Shown: positions 1-9,347, numbered from the stretch's first letter. The stretch is DNA of 64,000 bases from Propionibacteriaceae bacterium UBA6122 (GCA_002428365.1 DIVW01000023.1:76018-140017); one strand, 5' to 3'. A program made the numbers and translations. Notes: generated by a model from the sequence alone, not told the origin.

Positions 1-1
1 C

Positions 2-871
2 CCCCGACGTAGCCGCTGGTTCGGTTGGCTATTCGTCGTGCCAGCGTTGGCCTTCTACATGCTCTTCGTGATTCGTCCGGTGTTCCTAACGGTGCAGTAC
101 TCGATGTACGACTGGAACGGGGTCAGCCGGGCCACCTGGGTGGGCTTCGACAACTATGTGAAGGTGCTTCAGGATCCCAACTTGTTCGGGCCGGTGCTCA
201 ACGCCTTTCAGCTGATCATCTTCTTCAGCTTCATCCCGATCATGTTGGGCCTGGTCACTGCGGCCACGGTGAGACGGATCGCCGATTCAAAGCTGGCCGG
301 AATGGCGCGCATCGTGGTGTTCATACCGCAGGTGATCCCATTGGTCGCCGCTGGCATTGTCTGGAGCTGGCTGTTGGCGTCCAACGGCCTGGTGAATCAG
401 CTGTTCAGCGCAGTCGGCCTCGGGCAGGTAACCAGGGCCTGGCTCGGCGATTTCGGCACCGCATTGCCGTCGGTCGGCATGATCGGAGCCTGGGTGTTGG
501 TCGGCCTGTGCACGCTGCTGCTGCTGGCAGGGATGGCCAAGATCGACGAATCGTTGTACGAAGCCGCCCGCCTCGACGGTGCTGGCCCGATGCAGGAGTT
601 CTTCTCGATCACGCTGCCCAGCCTGAAGCAGGAGATCTCGGTATGCCTTACCGTCACGGTGATCGCAGCATTGTCCAGCTTCGACATCATCTACATCGCC
701 ACCCAAGGCGGGCCAGGCAACGCCACTTTGGTGCCCGGTTTGCAGATCTTCTATCTGGCTTTTTCGGAGAACCGAGTGGGACTGGCTTCGGCTTTGGCTG
801 TCACTTTGATGGTGTTGGTGCTCGCCTGCGTCCTGCCCATTCAGCTGTTGGCAAGGGATGACAACGCATGA
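2..871 (+). CDS. Sugar ABC transporter permease, MalF/UgpA type (5' end outside window)
   Basis: Inner-membrane permease of a carbohydrate ABC importer. The reading frame is open from base 2, so the true start lies upstream; the GTG at 38 is inside the first membrane segment. About six hydrophobic segments are visible. The cytoplasmic EAA loop that docks the ATPase reads 'EAARLDGAG' and is followed by a conserved proline-leucine stretch. The stop overlaps the ATG of the second permease by 4 bp, so the two are co-translated and probably form a heterodimer. The binding protein is presumably upstream and the ATPase is not in the window. Substrate cannot be told from sequence. Confidence 0.9.
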   Translation, partial: PRRSRWFGWLFVVPALAFYMLFVIRPVFLTVQYSMYDWNGVSRATWVGFDNYVKVLQDPNLFGPVLNAFQLIIFFSFIPIMLGLVTAATVRRIADSKLAGMARIVVFIPQVIPLVAAGIVWSWLLASNGLVNQLFSAVGLGQVTRAWLGDFGTALPSVGMIGAWVLVGLCTLLLLAGMAKIDESLYEAARLDGAGPMQEFFSITLPSLKQEISVCLTVTVIAALSSFDIIYIATQGGPGNATLVPGLQIFYLAFSENRVGLASALAVTLMVLVLACVLPIQLLARDDNA

Positions 872-1692
872 TCACCTCAACCAGGGAGAACCTGATCGGG
901 CGGATCCTGCTGATCGTCTTGATGGTGTGGACGCTGCTGCCGTTCGTCAGTCTGTTCGTGACCGCGCTGCACCCTTCTGGCTCTTACCCGGCCGGAATCG
1001 AATGGCCCGTCGACCCGCAGTGGGGCAACTTCGCCCTGGCCTTCCGGAGCGCTCAAATGGGTGCGCTGGTGTGGTCGAGCGTACTGATAGTGGTCGGTGT
1101 CGTACCCATTTCATTGGTCATCGCCACCATGGCTGGCTACGCGATCGGGCACCTTCGGCTGCCCGGCTACCGCCTGTTGTTGCTGTTGTTCGTCTTCGGC
1201 CTGACGTTGCCCTTCGAGGGCATCATCACGCCGCTCTACTACCAGGTGCGTGATCTCGGCCTGCTGAACACCCGGTGGGCGATCATCCTGCCCCTGATCG
1301 GCTTGTTCATGCCGTTCTCAGTGGTCTGGATGCGCGCCCATTTCGTGAACATGCCGGCCGATCTGTCAGAGGCTGCGCAAGTGGACGGGGCCAACGGCTG
1401 GCAGGTGTTCTGGCGCATTCATGTGCCGCTGGCACGCCCGGCCCTTTCGTCGCTGGCGATCCTGCTGTTCTTGTGGACCTGGAATCAGTTCCTGCTCACG
1501 GTGGTGTTGGTCAACGACCCACTGAAGCGGACGGCCGCTGGTGCCCTGGGGGCGTTTCAGGGGCAGTGGGGCACCGACATCCCGCTGCTATGTGCCGGAT
1601 CGCTGCTAATCATGGCCCCCACTCTGATGGTCTTTTTCATCTTCCAGCGCCAGTTCGTGGCCGCCCTGCTGCAGGGATCGATGAAAGGTTGA
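868..1692 (+). CDS. Sugar ABC transporter permease, MalG/UgpE type
   Basis: Second permease of the same importer, 274 residues. It has six hydrophobic segments, a periplasmic first loop with 'LHPSGSYPAG', and the EAA loop 'EAAQVDGANG' near residue 170. The ATG overlaps the preceding stop (ATGA), fixing the start. The next gene, an esterase, follows after about 85 bp and may be part of the same unit, suggesting the transported compound may carry an ester or be processed by a hydrolase. That link is inference from neighbourhood only. Confidence 0.92.
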   Translation: MITSTRENLIGRILLIVLMVWTLLPFVSLFVTALHPSGSYPAGIEWPVDPQWGNFALAFRSAQMGALVWSSVLIVVGVVPISLVIATMAGYAIGHLRLPGYRLLLLLFVFGLTLPFEGIITPLYYQVRDLGLLNTRWAIILPLIGLFMPFSVVWMRAHFVNMPADLSEAAQVDGANGWQVFWRIHVPLARPALSSLAILLFLWTWNQFLLTVVLVNDPLKRTAAGALGAFQGQWGTDIPLLCAGSLLIMAPTLMVFFIFQRQFVAALLQGSMKG

Positions 1693-1776
1693 CGCCCCGA
1701 TGATTCCTCTACTCCGACTGGTTTGGCTGGGCGCTGTCGCAGTCGCCGGCCCGCACTCACCTTCGAAGGACTTGTT

Positions 1777-2766
1777 ATGAACAGCCGCCTGTCTATTCCC
1801 AACGTTGATCCTGAGCTCGCCGCAGCCCTGCAGGTCGCCTTGGATGGCACGCCCTCTCCGATCACTTTGGACTACATCCCCGGCAAGCGGGCTGAAGACT
1901 GGCAGACCTCAGATTTGGCCCGAGCGGCGGCTCAAGCGCGCGGCGTCCGGGTGGAGGAGTACGACGTCACCACCGCCGACGGTGCGACTATCCGGTTGGA
2001 TCTGCTCAGTGGGCCGAACCGTAGCGCGACTAGTCCGCTGGTGTATTACGTCCACGGCGGCGGGATGATGCTGGGTAATCGGTGGAGCGGAATCGATGTG
2101 GTCGAAGACTGGATCCATCGATTCAACGCCGTGGTGGCGAGTATCGAGTACCGACTCGCCCCCGAACACCAGTACCCGATTCCCCACGAGGACTGCTACG
2201 CGGGTCTGAAGTGGGTGGCCGACCATGAGCATCAACTCGGTCTCAATGCTGCCTCGGGCCTGCTGGTTGGCACCAGCGCCGGTGGTGGGCTCGCGGCTGC
2301 GGTGGCGCTGATGGCCCGTGAGCGTGGTGGTCCGAAGCTGGCGGGCATGATGCTGATCGCGCCCATGCTGGATGACCGTTCCGGGACGATGTCGGCCAAG
2401 CAGTACGGCAACGGAATGTGGTCGGTGGCTGAAAACACCCTGGGCTGGAGATCATTGCTGGGCGAAGCTGGGCATCGTGCGCAGGCGCTGCCTGACTGGG
2501 CAATACCGGGCCGCTGCGACGACTTGGCCAACCTGCCGCATGCCTTCATCGAGGTAGGCAGCGCTGACATGTTTCGCGACGACACCGTCGATTTCGCCAG
2601 TCGTATTTGGCGCGGCGGCGGTCGGGCGGAACTCCACGTCTGGTCGGGGGGCTTTCACGGTTTCGAGGTGCTTAGCCACACCCTGATCGCGCAGTCGGCG
2701 GTGCACGCGCGCAACAACTGGCTCCAGCGGCTGTTGGGGGTGCCAGAAAGCCCCCCGACGCATTGA
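1777..2766 (+). CDS. Alpha/beta hydrolase, hormone-sensitive-lipase family esterase
   Basis: Predicted carboxylesterase of 329 residues. It has the oxyanion-hole motif HGGG (in 'VYYVHGGGMML', about residue 90), the nucleophile elbow GTSAGG (Ser about 167), a likely catalytic Asp in 'GSADMFRDD' and the catalytic His in 'GGFHGFE' (about residue 293). I chose the ATG at 1777 because a GAAGGA ribosome site lies 7-8 bases upstream; an in-frame TTG at 1723 would add 18 residues with no family similarity. No signal peptide, so probably cytoplasmic. It lies directly downstream of the sugar permeases and may act on the imported compound (inference). Confidence 0.85.
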   Translation: MNSRLSIPNVDPELAAALQVALDGTPSPITLDYIPGKRAEDWQTSDLARAAAQARGVRVEEYDVTTADGATIRLDLLSGPNRSATSPLVYYVHGGGMMLGNRWSGIDVVEDWIHRFNAVVASIEYRLAPEHQYPIPHEDCYAGLKWVADHEHQLGLNAASGLLVGTSAGGGLAAAVALMARERGGPKLAGMMLIAPMLDDRSGTMSAKQYGNGMWSVAENTLGWRSLLGEAGHRAQALPDWAIPGRCDDLANLPHAFIEVGSADMFRDDTVDFASRIWRGGGRAELHVWSGGFHGFEVLSHTLIAQSAVHARNNWLQRLLGVPESPPTH

Positions 2767-2845
2767 TAGCGCAGACCGGCCTCGGTGCGAACCAGCTGAC
2801 CGATAGAATTGGCTCTTCTGGAGATTGCCGACAGCGAGGCGGGCC

Positions 2846-3895
2846 ATGCGTGAGTTGATCCAGCGCCTCAGCGCCCTCGACGACGACGCGGCCTCGGCGA
2901 TGAAGATCGTCGCGCACTTCGACGCCTTGCTGGCCCAAGGTGCCGGAATGACAGCTTTGGTGCGTGGGGCCGCGGTGCTTTCCGGTTGGCCTTGCGGGCT
3001 CCACCTGCCGCAGCACAGCATTTACGCGCGGGTGGACGCCCAGGGCAAGTCGATCAAGGTGCCCGAAGACCCGAGTGCCGTGCTCGACTGGCCGCATCAA
3101 TTCCTTGAAGATGGCTCGGATGGCGTTGTCTGGTTGGAGCGTCCTGCTGACCTGCCCGGAGCCAGTGATGCGGTCATCCTGGAGCGCTTGGCCGCCGGAG
3201 TTCACTTGACGATTGAGCGGGTTAGTCCGCCGGCGATCACAGATGACGCGGCGGCAGTCGAGATCCTCACCTCGGCCTCTTCGCCCACCGCCCGACGCAA
3301 GGCTGCCAAACGGCTGCGGCTAAGCGAGACAGCGATGGTTCGGCTGGTGGCCTTCCGTGCGGCCGACGACTCCGTCCCGGAGCAGTCGGCTAGCCTCGAT
3401 AGCGAAATCGGCCCGATCCGGGTGGCCTTGGTGGAGGACGGTCAGTCGTTCGCACTGAGCCCGGCCGGGGTGGGGCCGCTCGTCGGTGTGTTGGAAGCCT
3501 TTCGCACCAGGTCGCAAGCCGTTGCCGCGTTGGCGCTGAGTTCGCGGATTAACCCGGTGGTGTCCTGGGATCAATGGGGTGCGCTGGCCGAGCTAGCCGT
3601 CGCGGGCGCACGGCTGACGCATCCCGATGTGGAGCGCGTCGCCGGTCTGGCGAGTGATCCGCAGTTGCTGGACACGCTGGAAGCCTTGGCAGTCAGTGAC
3701 ACTATTCGTGGCGCAGCAGCTCTGTTGGGGCTGCACCACTCGACAGTGCAACAGCGCCAGACCCGCATCGAAGCTGTCATTGGATTTCGGATAGCCTCAC
3801 CGGCCGGCCGCACGAGGGCCTTAGTGGCGTTGGCGGCGTACCGGGTACGGGACAGCACGGCCAGGACTGAGCCTGCCGACCCAAAGCTCAGTTGA
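2846..3895 (+). CDS. PucR-like helix-turn-helix transcriptional regulator
   Basis: 349 residues. The C-terminal 45 residues or so ('SDTIRGAAALLGLHHSTVQQ' onward) match the PucR-type C-terminal helix-turn-helix, in which a wHTH follows a long variable sensor region. The N-terminal 250 residues are not recognised and show no membrane segment. The ATG at 2846 with upstream GAGGCGGG is preferred over the TTG at 2825. A TAGAAT -10-like hexamer sits about 40 bases upstream. It could regulate the permease-esterase unit just before it (inference). Assignment rests mainly on the C-terminal HTH. Confidence 0.6.
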   Translation: MRELIQRLSALDDDAASAMKIVAHFDALLAQGAGMTALVRGAAVLSGWPCGLHLPQHSIYARVDAQGKSIKVPEDPSAVLDWPHQFLEDGSDGVVWLERPADLPGASDAVILERLAAGVHLTIERVSPPAITDDAAAVEILTSASSPTARRKAAKRLRLSETAMVRLVAFRAADDSVPEQSASLDSEIGPIRVALVEDGQSFALSPAGVGPLVGVLEAFRTRSQAVAALALSSRINPVVSWDQWGALAELAVAGARLTHPDVERVAGLASDPQLLDTLEALAVSDTIRGAAALLGLHHSTVQQRQTRIEAVIGFRIASPAGRTRALVALAAYRVRDSTARTEPADPKLS

Positions 3896-3911
3896 ACTAC
3901 GCAGCGTTTTC

Positions 3912-3932
3912 TTGGGGACTGTTCATTTTCCG
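3912..3932 (+). repeat. REP-like motif TTGGGGACnGTTC
   Basis: Short stretch reading TTGGGGACTGTTCATTTT, closely matching TTGGGGACGGTTCCATTT at 44502. It lies in the 124-bp gap before the L,D-transpeptidase gene. The rest of that gap holds a possible -10 TACGCT at about 3948 and the ribosome site, nothing else I can support. Confidence 0.35.
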
Positions 3933-4019
3933 TTTAGGCACGACAGGTACGCTGGCGCCGGTTCCACTGGGGGTGGATAAGGGCCTGCCATTGGCAGGAT
4001 GATCCTTCGGGAGGGATTG

Positions 4020-4997
4020 ATGAGCGAGGACACGCCAAAGGCGCACCGCCGGAAGCTGCCGGTCGGCTTCCTGTTTGTCGCCGCCTTTTCGCTAGTGCTC
4101 GCCGGTTGCGCCAAATCGCTGCCGACCACCTACGGCACCGAGCCGAGCCCAGAACCGTCCCTGACCCTGCCCTCCCTGCCGCCGACGACGCCGACCCCGA
4201 CAGCGCCCACCACCCCGGCCAAGCCTGCTGGGCCCTTTGATTCGCTCAGTGCGGCGGCAAAGAAGGAGTTCAAGGGCTGCCTGACCAAATCGCTCGGCCC
4301 TGGCTCCGGCGGCAAATGCGCCAAGCTGGTGGTGAAGAAGCTCAAGGCGGCTGGCTTCTACCCCTGGCGGGCAGCTTCCTACCTCAGCTCCACCGGTGCT
4401 AACGCGCTCCTGAACTATCAGCGCTCCCGCGGGCTGAGGGCTAACGCCATCACCACCACCGAAACCTGGGTGGCGCTGGCAACCAAAGCGCCTTCGGTGC
4501 CAACCGAGCTGCCAAAGAAATGCACCACCACCAAAGGCGTGATCCTGTGTGTCGACCAGGCTCACCGCAAGCTGTTCTGGATCAAGAACGGCAAGGTCGT
4601 CAAGACTTTCAAGGTGCGGCTGGGCGGCTGGAACAGCGATGCCAAGACGAAGAAGTGGAAGGTCTTCGCGACCGCCAACGGCACCTGGAAGGTGTTCGAC
4701 AAGCAGGTCAGCCCCGCCTCGGAGAACTACGGCTCCGGCGCCATGCCCTACAGCACCATGTTCCATCCGGATATGTACGTGCACTACTCGCCCGGCTTCC
4801 ATTCAGTTGGCTATGCCTCCTCCAGCCACGGCTGCGTGAACATCGGCAAGCTCAGCCAGGCGCAGTGGATCTTCTCCCACACCCCAATCGGCGCCACCGT
4901 CTACATCTACTCGCTCAAGGCGCCCAAGACCCCGGCCCCGAGCAGCACGCCGACACCTGGCAGCACCGCCGCTCCGTCGGGGACGCCCACGTCCTGA
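4020..4997 (+). CDS. L,D-transpeptidase lipoprotein (YkuD domain)
   Basis: 325 residues. An N-terminal hydrophobic segment ends in a lipobox (LAGC), so it is a predicted lipoprotein anchored outside the membrane. A Pro/Thr-rich linker follows, then a peptidoglycan-binding-like helical region, then the YkuD catalytic domain with 'SSSHGCVNI' carrying the catalytic His and Cys (Cys about residue 272). The family forms 3-3 cross-links or attaches proteins to peptidoglycan. A Ser/Pro/Thr-rich tail follows. ATG 4020 is chosen over ATG 3999 because a GGGAGGGA site lies just upstream and the lipoprotein signal then has normal length. It is convergent with licT, with only 7 bp between stops. Confidence 0.9.
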   Translation: MSEDTPKAHRRKLPVGFLFVAAFSLVLAGCAKSLPTTYGTEPSPEPSLTLPSLPPTTPTPTAPTTPAKPAGPFDSLSAAAKKEFKGCLTKSLGPGSGGKCAKLVVKKLKAAGFYPWRAASYLSSTGANALLNYQRSRGLRANAITTTETWVALATKAPSVPTELPKKCTTTKGVILCVDQAHRKLFWIKNGKVVKTFKVRLGGWNSDAKTKKWKVFATANGTWKVFDKQVSPASENYGSGAMPYSTMFHPDMYVHYSPGFHSVGYASSSHGCVNIGKLSQAQWIFSHTPIGATVYIYSLKAPKTPAPSSTPTPGSTAAPSGTPTS

Positions 4998-5004
4998 GCT
5001 CGGC

Positions 5005-5841
5005 TCATTCCTCGTTGGCCAGTCGGGCCACATGGAGGGTCAGGTAGATCACTTCATCTGCGGTGATCGGCTTCTCCAAACGCAGCTCCAGTAGCGCCTT
5101 CACTCGCTCCGCGCAGGAGTAGGCCTTCGGGAATGAAGTCTGAATGGCGGCGGTGAAGCTCTGTGGGTTCTCGATCAACTGCTTGTCGGCGCCAACACGG
5201 ACGAAAAAGTAGCGCAGGTGGGTGATGAACCTGGCCGCGTTGATCCCTTGGGTGTCGAACTCCCGCTCATAGGCGGTCTCAAGCACGGCGAAGACCTGCT
5301 CGAAGAGCCGGGTCATCTTCACAGTGCGCGACAGGTCATCGGTGGCAAAGGCGGCATTGACGAAGTGCAGCGCGATCGGCACCGCCTCATCGTCGGATAG
5401 CTGCACGTTGGTGCGGTCCCGGATCAGCGCAACAGCCTTGCGCGCTTGGGCCAACTCGGCCGGATACAGGTGCGTGACTTCAGCCTTCAGCGGGTATCCG
5501 ATGGCGATCTTCTGCCGAACCCGCTTGATCGCAAAACTGATGTGGTCGGCCAAGGGGATCACCATCGACTGGCCAAAGTCGATGCCCAGCGCTACGCCGG
5601 CCGGGCCGAGGATCTCGGCGGCCAGCGCGAGGTGCTCGGGCGGTATCTCGGTAAGGAATGCGGACAGCTGGTCGAGATCGTGGGTGGCGTCCGGCACGAA
5701 CACTTGCTGAATCTTGTCGGGGTCGAGGACGTCGCCACGCTGAATGTTGTAGGCAAGGCCACGCCCGGTCGCAACGACGACCCGACCGGTTTCCTGGCAA
5801 GCCAGGACCACGTTGTTGTTGAAGACCTTGAGCACTTCCAC
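5005..5841 (-). CDS. licT: Transcriptional antiterminator, BglG/LicT family
   Basis: 278 residues from GTG 5841, which has a GGAAGGA site 7 bases upstream; the longer open frame to 5910 adds unrelated residues. The N-terminal CAT RNA-binding domain begins 'EVLKVFNNNVVLA'. Two PRD domains follow, with conserved histidines visible in 'ADHISFAIK', 'ALHFVNA', 'THLRYFF' and 'LHVARL'. In this family PTS phosphorylation of the PRDs controls dimerisation. The dimer binds a RAT hairpin and stops a terminator from forming. It is last in the order PTS - glucosidase - licT, and a matching RAT/terminator lies in the PTS leader at 9312-9367. Confidence 0.93.
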   Translation of the reverse strand: MEVLKVFNNNVVLACQETGRVVVATGRGLAYNIQRGDVLDPDKIQQVFVPDATHDLDQLSAFLTEIPPEHLALAAEILGPAGVALGIDFGQSMVIPLADHISFAIKRVRQKIAIGYPLKAEVTHLYPAELAQARKAVALIRDRTNVQLSDDEAVPIALHFVNAAFATDDLSRTVKMTRLFEQVFAVLETAYEREFDTQGINAARFITHLRYFFVRVGADKQLIENPQSFTAAIQTSFPKAYSCAERVKALLELRLEKPITADEVIYLTLHVARLANEE

Positions 5842-5900
5842 AGTGCGGTCCTTCCAGATTTGCGGCGATGCGCTCGACCCACCTTCACATAACCGGTACC

Positions 5901-5931
5901 GGGACGCCACCTAGGGAGCTGATGGCGTCCC
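5901..5931 (-). other. Intercistronic hairpin before licT
   Basis: Perfect 9-bp stem (GGGACGCCA / TGGCGTCCC) with a 13-base loop, in the 113-bp gap between the glucosidase stop and the licT start. No U-tract follows on either strand, so it looks like an RNA processing or stability element rather than a terminator. Confidence 0.5.
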
Positions 5932-5954
5932 GAGACCGATTCGCGGGGGAGCGG

Positions 5955-7359
5955 CTAGACCAGATCGGAGCCGTTGGTGGCGATCACCTTGGCGTACCAG
6001 GCGAAGGAATCCTTCTTGTGTCGGGACAGGTCGAGTAGGTCGAACTCGTCGCGATTCACGTAGATGAACCCGTAGCGTTTCGAGGAGCCTTGATGGGTCG
6101 AAACCAGATCGATCGCCGACCACGGGCAGTACCCAAGCACCGCCACTCCGTCGGTCAGCGCCAACTGAATCTGGGCGATGTGATCGCGCAGGTAGTCGAT
6201 GCGGTAGCCGTCGTGGACCTGCCCGTCGACCAACTTGTCAAAGGCTCCCAGCCCGTTCTCGGTGACCAACAGCGGCAGGTGGTAACGATCCCAGATCGCT
6301 CTGAAGGTGTTGCGGAACCCGATCGGATCGATCTCCCAGCCGAACTCCGTCTTCGGCAGGTACGGGTTGTTGGCCCCGGCGTAGACGCCCTTTTCGCCGA
6401 TCGCGATCTGCTGGTCGCCGCCAGCCAGATCGTTCCCGTCATCCCGCGGACGAGCAACGGTGTGGGTGGCGTAATAGTTGAACGCGATGAAGTCAGGACG
6501 CTCAGCGGCCAGCAGTTCCAGATCTCCATCGGCCATCTCGGGGGTGGCGCCCTGGGCCGTCAAGTAGGCCCAAGCCACCGAGTTGTACCGGCCTTCCACC
6601 GCCATGTCGAGGTAGAGCCAGTTGCGGATCGAGTTGAAGTCATCAGCTGCGAGCACGTCTTCTGGATGGCAGGTTTCGGGGTAGCACAAGGCGATATTGG
6701 GTGCTGGGCCGATTTTTCCGGCTGGCACCAACGCGTGGCACAACTGGTTGGCCTTGGCCTGGGCCAGCATCATGTGGTGATTGGCCTGGTAGACCGCTGA
6801 TTTCGGCATTCCCGGTTTGACGGTGCCGATGGCCTCGCCGTAGAGCACCATCATGTTCTGCTCATTTATGGTCAGCCAATGCTTCACCTTGTCGCCGTAC
6901 TCGGTGAAGATCACCTCGGCGAACTTGGCGAATGCGTCCACACAGTCCCGGTTGGTCCAACCGCCCTTGGCATCCAGGGCGGCTGGCAGGTCGAAGTGGT
7001 ACATCGTGGCGATCGGGGTGATCCCCGCCGCAACCAAGGCGTCGATCAGCCGGTGGTAGAACGCAACCCCGGCCGGGTTCACCTCGCCATCACCGTCAGG
7101 AATGATCCGCGTCCAGGCGATCGAGAAGCGGTAGGCCTTCAGGCCTAACTCGGCCATCAGGGCCACGTCCTCGGCGTAGCGGTGGTAATGGTCAGCGGCC
7201 ACTTTGAAGTCCGACGTGCCGGGCGGAAGATCCGCCCGGCACGTCGATCACGGACGGGCCCTTACCGTCGGCGTCCCAGGCGCCTTCGACCTGGTAGGCC
7301 GAGGTGGAAGCACCCCAAAGGAACTCCTGCGGGAAAGGCTGCAACTGTTCGTAGCGCAT
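5955..7359 (-). pseudogene. 6-phospho-beta-glucosidase (GH1), disrupted by a one-base frameshift
   Basis: Glycoside hydrolase family 1 enzyme that would split the phospho-glucoside made by the neighbouring PTS. Reading from ATG 7359 gives the GH1 start ('FLWGASTSAYQVEGAW') for 40 residues to 'SVIDV'. The frame then hits a stop at 7194. One base earlier in phase, the sequence continues 'RADLPPGTSDFKVAADHYHR' and runs intact to 5955. Removing one base near 7239 restores a 467-residue protein of normal length. The acid/base motif 'TINEQ' and nucleophile motif 'VTENGLG' are intact. The extra base lies in a perfect 27-bp inverted repeat, so it is either a quasi-palindrome mutation or a sequencing error. 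The start sits 13 bp after the PTS stop. Confidence 0.88.
7216..7242. repeat. Perfect inverted repeat at the GH1 frameshift
   Basis: 12-bp arms (GTGCCGGGCGGA / TCCGCCCGGCAC) around a 3-base loop, inside coding sequence. Reading-frame restoration requires loss of one C/G within one arm (7238-7239), which would make the arms imperfect. Confidence 0.9.
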
Positions 7360-7372
7360 GGAAGTCCTGCTC

Positions 7373-9244
7373 TCAGCGTTCGATGACGATGGCCGTGTCG
7401 CCGTGGGTGACCCGACGGTTTTCGGCCGGAAGTACTGCCGCGAACTCGGCCGTGTTGGTGATCACCAACACGGTGGTCGGGTCAAAGCCGGCGGCCTTGA
7501 TCACTTCGAGATCGACGGTAGCTAGCAGATCACCGGCGGCCACCTGCTGACCCTGGGTGACGGCAGGGCTGAAGCCCTTGCCAGCCAACTGCACGGTGTC
7601 GATGCCGATGTGTACTAGCGCTTCAACCCCTTCGGCGGATTTGATGCCGAACGCATGCCCGGTCGGGAAGGCGGAGACGACGGTGCCGCCAAGCGGGGCA
7701 TACACCTCACCGGCGGACGGGACGATGCCCAGCCCGTTGCCGAGCGCGCCAGCGGCGAAGACCTTGTCGTTGATGCTGCTCAGCGCCACCAGTTGACCGT
7801 TCACCGGCGCGCTCACTTCGATGGCACCAATGGCCGCGACTTCGGCGATCGGATCGGAACTGGCCATCTCAGTGTCGGGGGCATCTTTGACGCCGAAGAG
7901 GAAGGTGAGCACGAAGGCGATCAGAATGGCGAGCCCGGTGCCGATCATCTGCCAAACGAAGGAGGCCGAAGTGATCGGGCCAGCGGGGAGGTAGGCCGGG
8001 ATCGACAGAATCGACGGCAGGGCGAAGCCGCTCATCGCCGAGCCGGCCTGCGCGCCGATCGCACCGCCGATCGCACCGCCTACGCAACCGAAGATGAAGG
8101 GCCGTTTCAGGGGCAGATTGACGCCATAGATGACTGGTTCGGTGATGCCAGCCAGGAAGCCGGAGAACGATGCCGGGCCAGCCAGGCTACGACGCTTGGC
8201 GCTCTTGGAACGGAAGAAGACCGCCAGGGCAGCACCGGCCTGAGCGAGCACGGGAGCGAGCAGTGCGCCGGTGATCAGGGAGTAGCCCTGAAGGCTGAGG
8301 TCGTTCAGGATCACTGGAACGAAAGCCCAGTGCACGCCGAAGATCACGAACACCTGCCATAGGCCACCCATCAGCGCGCCAGCCAGCCAGGGGGCGAAGG
8401 TCCAGATGGTCATGATCACCCAGGAGATGCCCTTGCCGGCGTAGGTGGTGATCGGGCCGACGGTCAGGATGGTCAGCGGCACCATGATCAGCAGAGTGAC
8501 TAGCGGAGTGGTGAAGTTGCGGATCACCGAAGGTAGCTTCGCGTCCAAGAACCGCTCCAGATGGCCCTGGATCCAGACCGCGACGATGATCGGGATTACC
8601 GAACCCACGTAGCTGACCGCGATCACCGGAATGCCGAAGAAGTCGGAGGGGGACGCTTCCAGGCCGGTCCAGGCGGTTAGCTCCAGGTACATCAGCGCAC
8701 CGGCGAGCACCACGGCGGTGAACTGGTTGGCCTTGAACCGCTTGGCGGCAGTGATCGCCAGCAGTACCGGCAGGAACTTGAGCACCGCATCGCCGGTGGC
8801 GTTCAGCACGGCGTAGGTACCACTGGCTGCATCCAGCCAGCCGAACTGGGCGGCTGCGCCGACGAAGGCCTTCAACAGAGCCGCACCGGCCAGCGTCCAC
8901 AGGAACGGCAGGAAAATCGAGGAGATCAGGGCCACGAAGCGGTTGAAAAGGTTGCCCTTCTCGGCCCCTTCGTCGGCGTCATCGCCGACCAGCTTGGAGA
9001 TCTTGCCAATCTCGGTGAAGACCAAAGGGACGTTGTTGCCGATCACTACCTGGAACTGGCCGCCGGCCTCCATGACGGTGATCACTCCGGGGAGCTGCTC
9101 GACCGCAACCTTGTCGGCTTTGGTGGGGTCCTTCAGCTTGAACCTCAGGCGAGTGGCGCAGTGTGCCAGGGAGGCGATATTGGATTCGCCTCCAACCTCT
9201 TGCAGGATGTCACCGGCCAACGTCCGGTAGTCCACTGACGGCAT
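7373..9244 (-). CDS. bglF: Beta-glucoside-specific PTS permease EIIBCA
   Basis: Three-domain phosphotransferase permease of 623 residues that imports and phosphorylates beta-glucosides. EIIB is N-terminal with the phospho-Cys in 'LAHCATRLRF' (Cys29). A long EIIC membrane domain follows from about 100 to 460. EIIA is C-terminal with the active His in 'EALVHIGIDT' (about residue 540). ATG 9244 is chosen because AAAGGAG lies 6 bases upstream; the open frame continues to 9319 but that part overlaps the regulatory leader. First gene of the bgl operon on this strand, followed by the GH1 gene and licT. Confidence 0.95.
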   Translation of the reverse strand: MPSVDYRTLAGDILQEVGGESNIASLAHCATRLRFKLKDPTKADKVAVEQLPGVITVMEAGGQFQVVIGNNVPLVFTEIGKISKLVGDDADEGAEKGNLFNRFVALISSIFLPFLWTLAGAALLKAFVGAAAQFGWLDAASGTYAVLNATGDAVLKFLPVLLAITAAKRFKANQFTAVVLAGALMYLELTAWTGLEASPSDFFGIPVIAVSYVGSVIPIIVAVWIQGHLERFLDAKLPSVIRNFTTPLVTLLIMVPLTILTVGPITTYAGKGISWVIMTIWTFAPWLAGALMGGLWQVFVIFGVHWAFVPVILNDLSLQGYSLITGALLAPVLAQAGAALAVFFRSKSAKRRSLAGPASFSGFLAGITEPVIYGVNLPLKRPFIFGCVGGAIGGAIGAQAGSAMSGFALPSILSIPAYLPAGPITSASFVWQMIGTGLAILIAFVLTFLFGVKDAPDTEMASSDPIAEVAAIGAIEVSAPVNGQLVALSSINDKVFAAGALGNGLGIVPSAGEVYAPLGGTVVSAFPTGHAFGIKSAEGVEALVHIGIDTVQLAGKGFSPAVTQGQQVAAGDLLATVDLEVIKAAGFDPTTVLVITNTAEFAAVLPAENRRVTHGDTAIVIER

Positions 9245-9311
9245 TTGAAGCTCCTTTGAACAACGCTGTTCAGGGCCAGAAACACAAAGACCCGAGCCAC
9301 TCCCCGGATTG

Positions 9312-9347
9312 CAAAACAAGGCAAGCCACAGACTGGCTCAGGCCTTG
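9312..9347 (-). terminator. Leader terminator of the bgl operon
   Basis: On the minus strand, a hairpin CAAGGC-CTGA-GCCA / TGGC-TT-GCCTTG with loop GTCTG is followed directly by TTTTG. It lies about 70 bases before the EIIBCA start and shares bases with the RAT, as expected for LicT-type antitermination. Confidence 0.75.

Noticed and set aside
7202..7360. GTG 7202 as the true start of the 6-phospho-beta-glucosidase
   Set aside because: The missing N-terminal GH1 residues are encoded right upstream in another phase from ATG 7359, 13 bp after the PTS stop.
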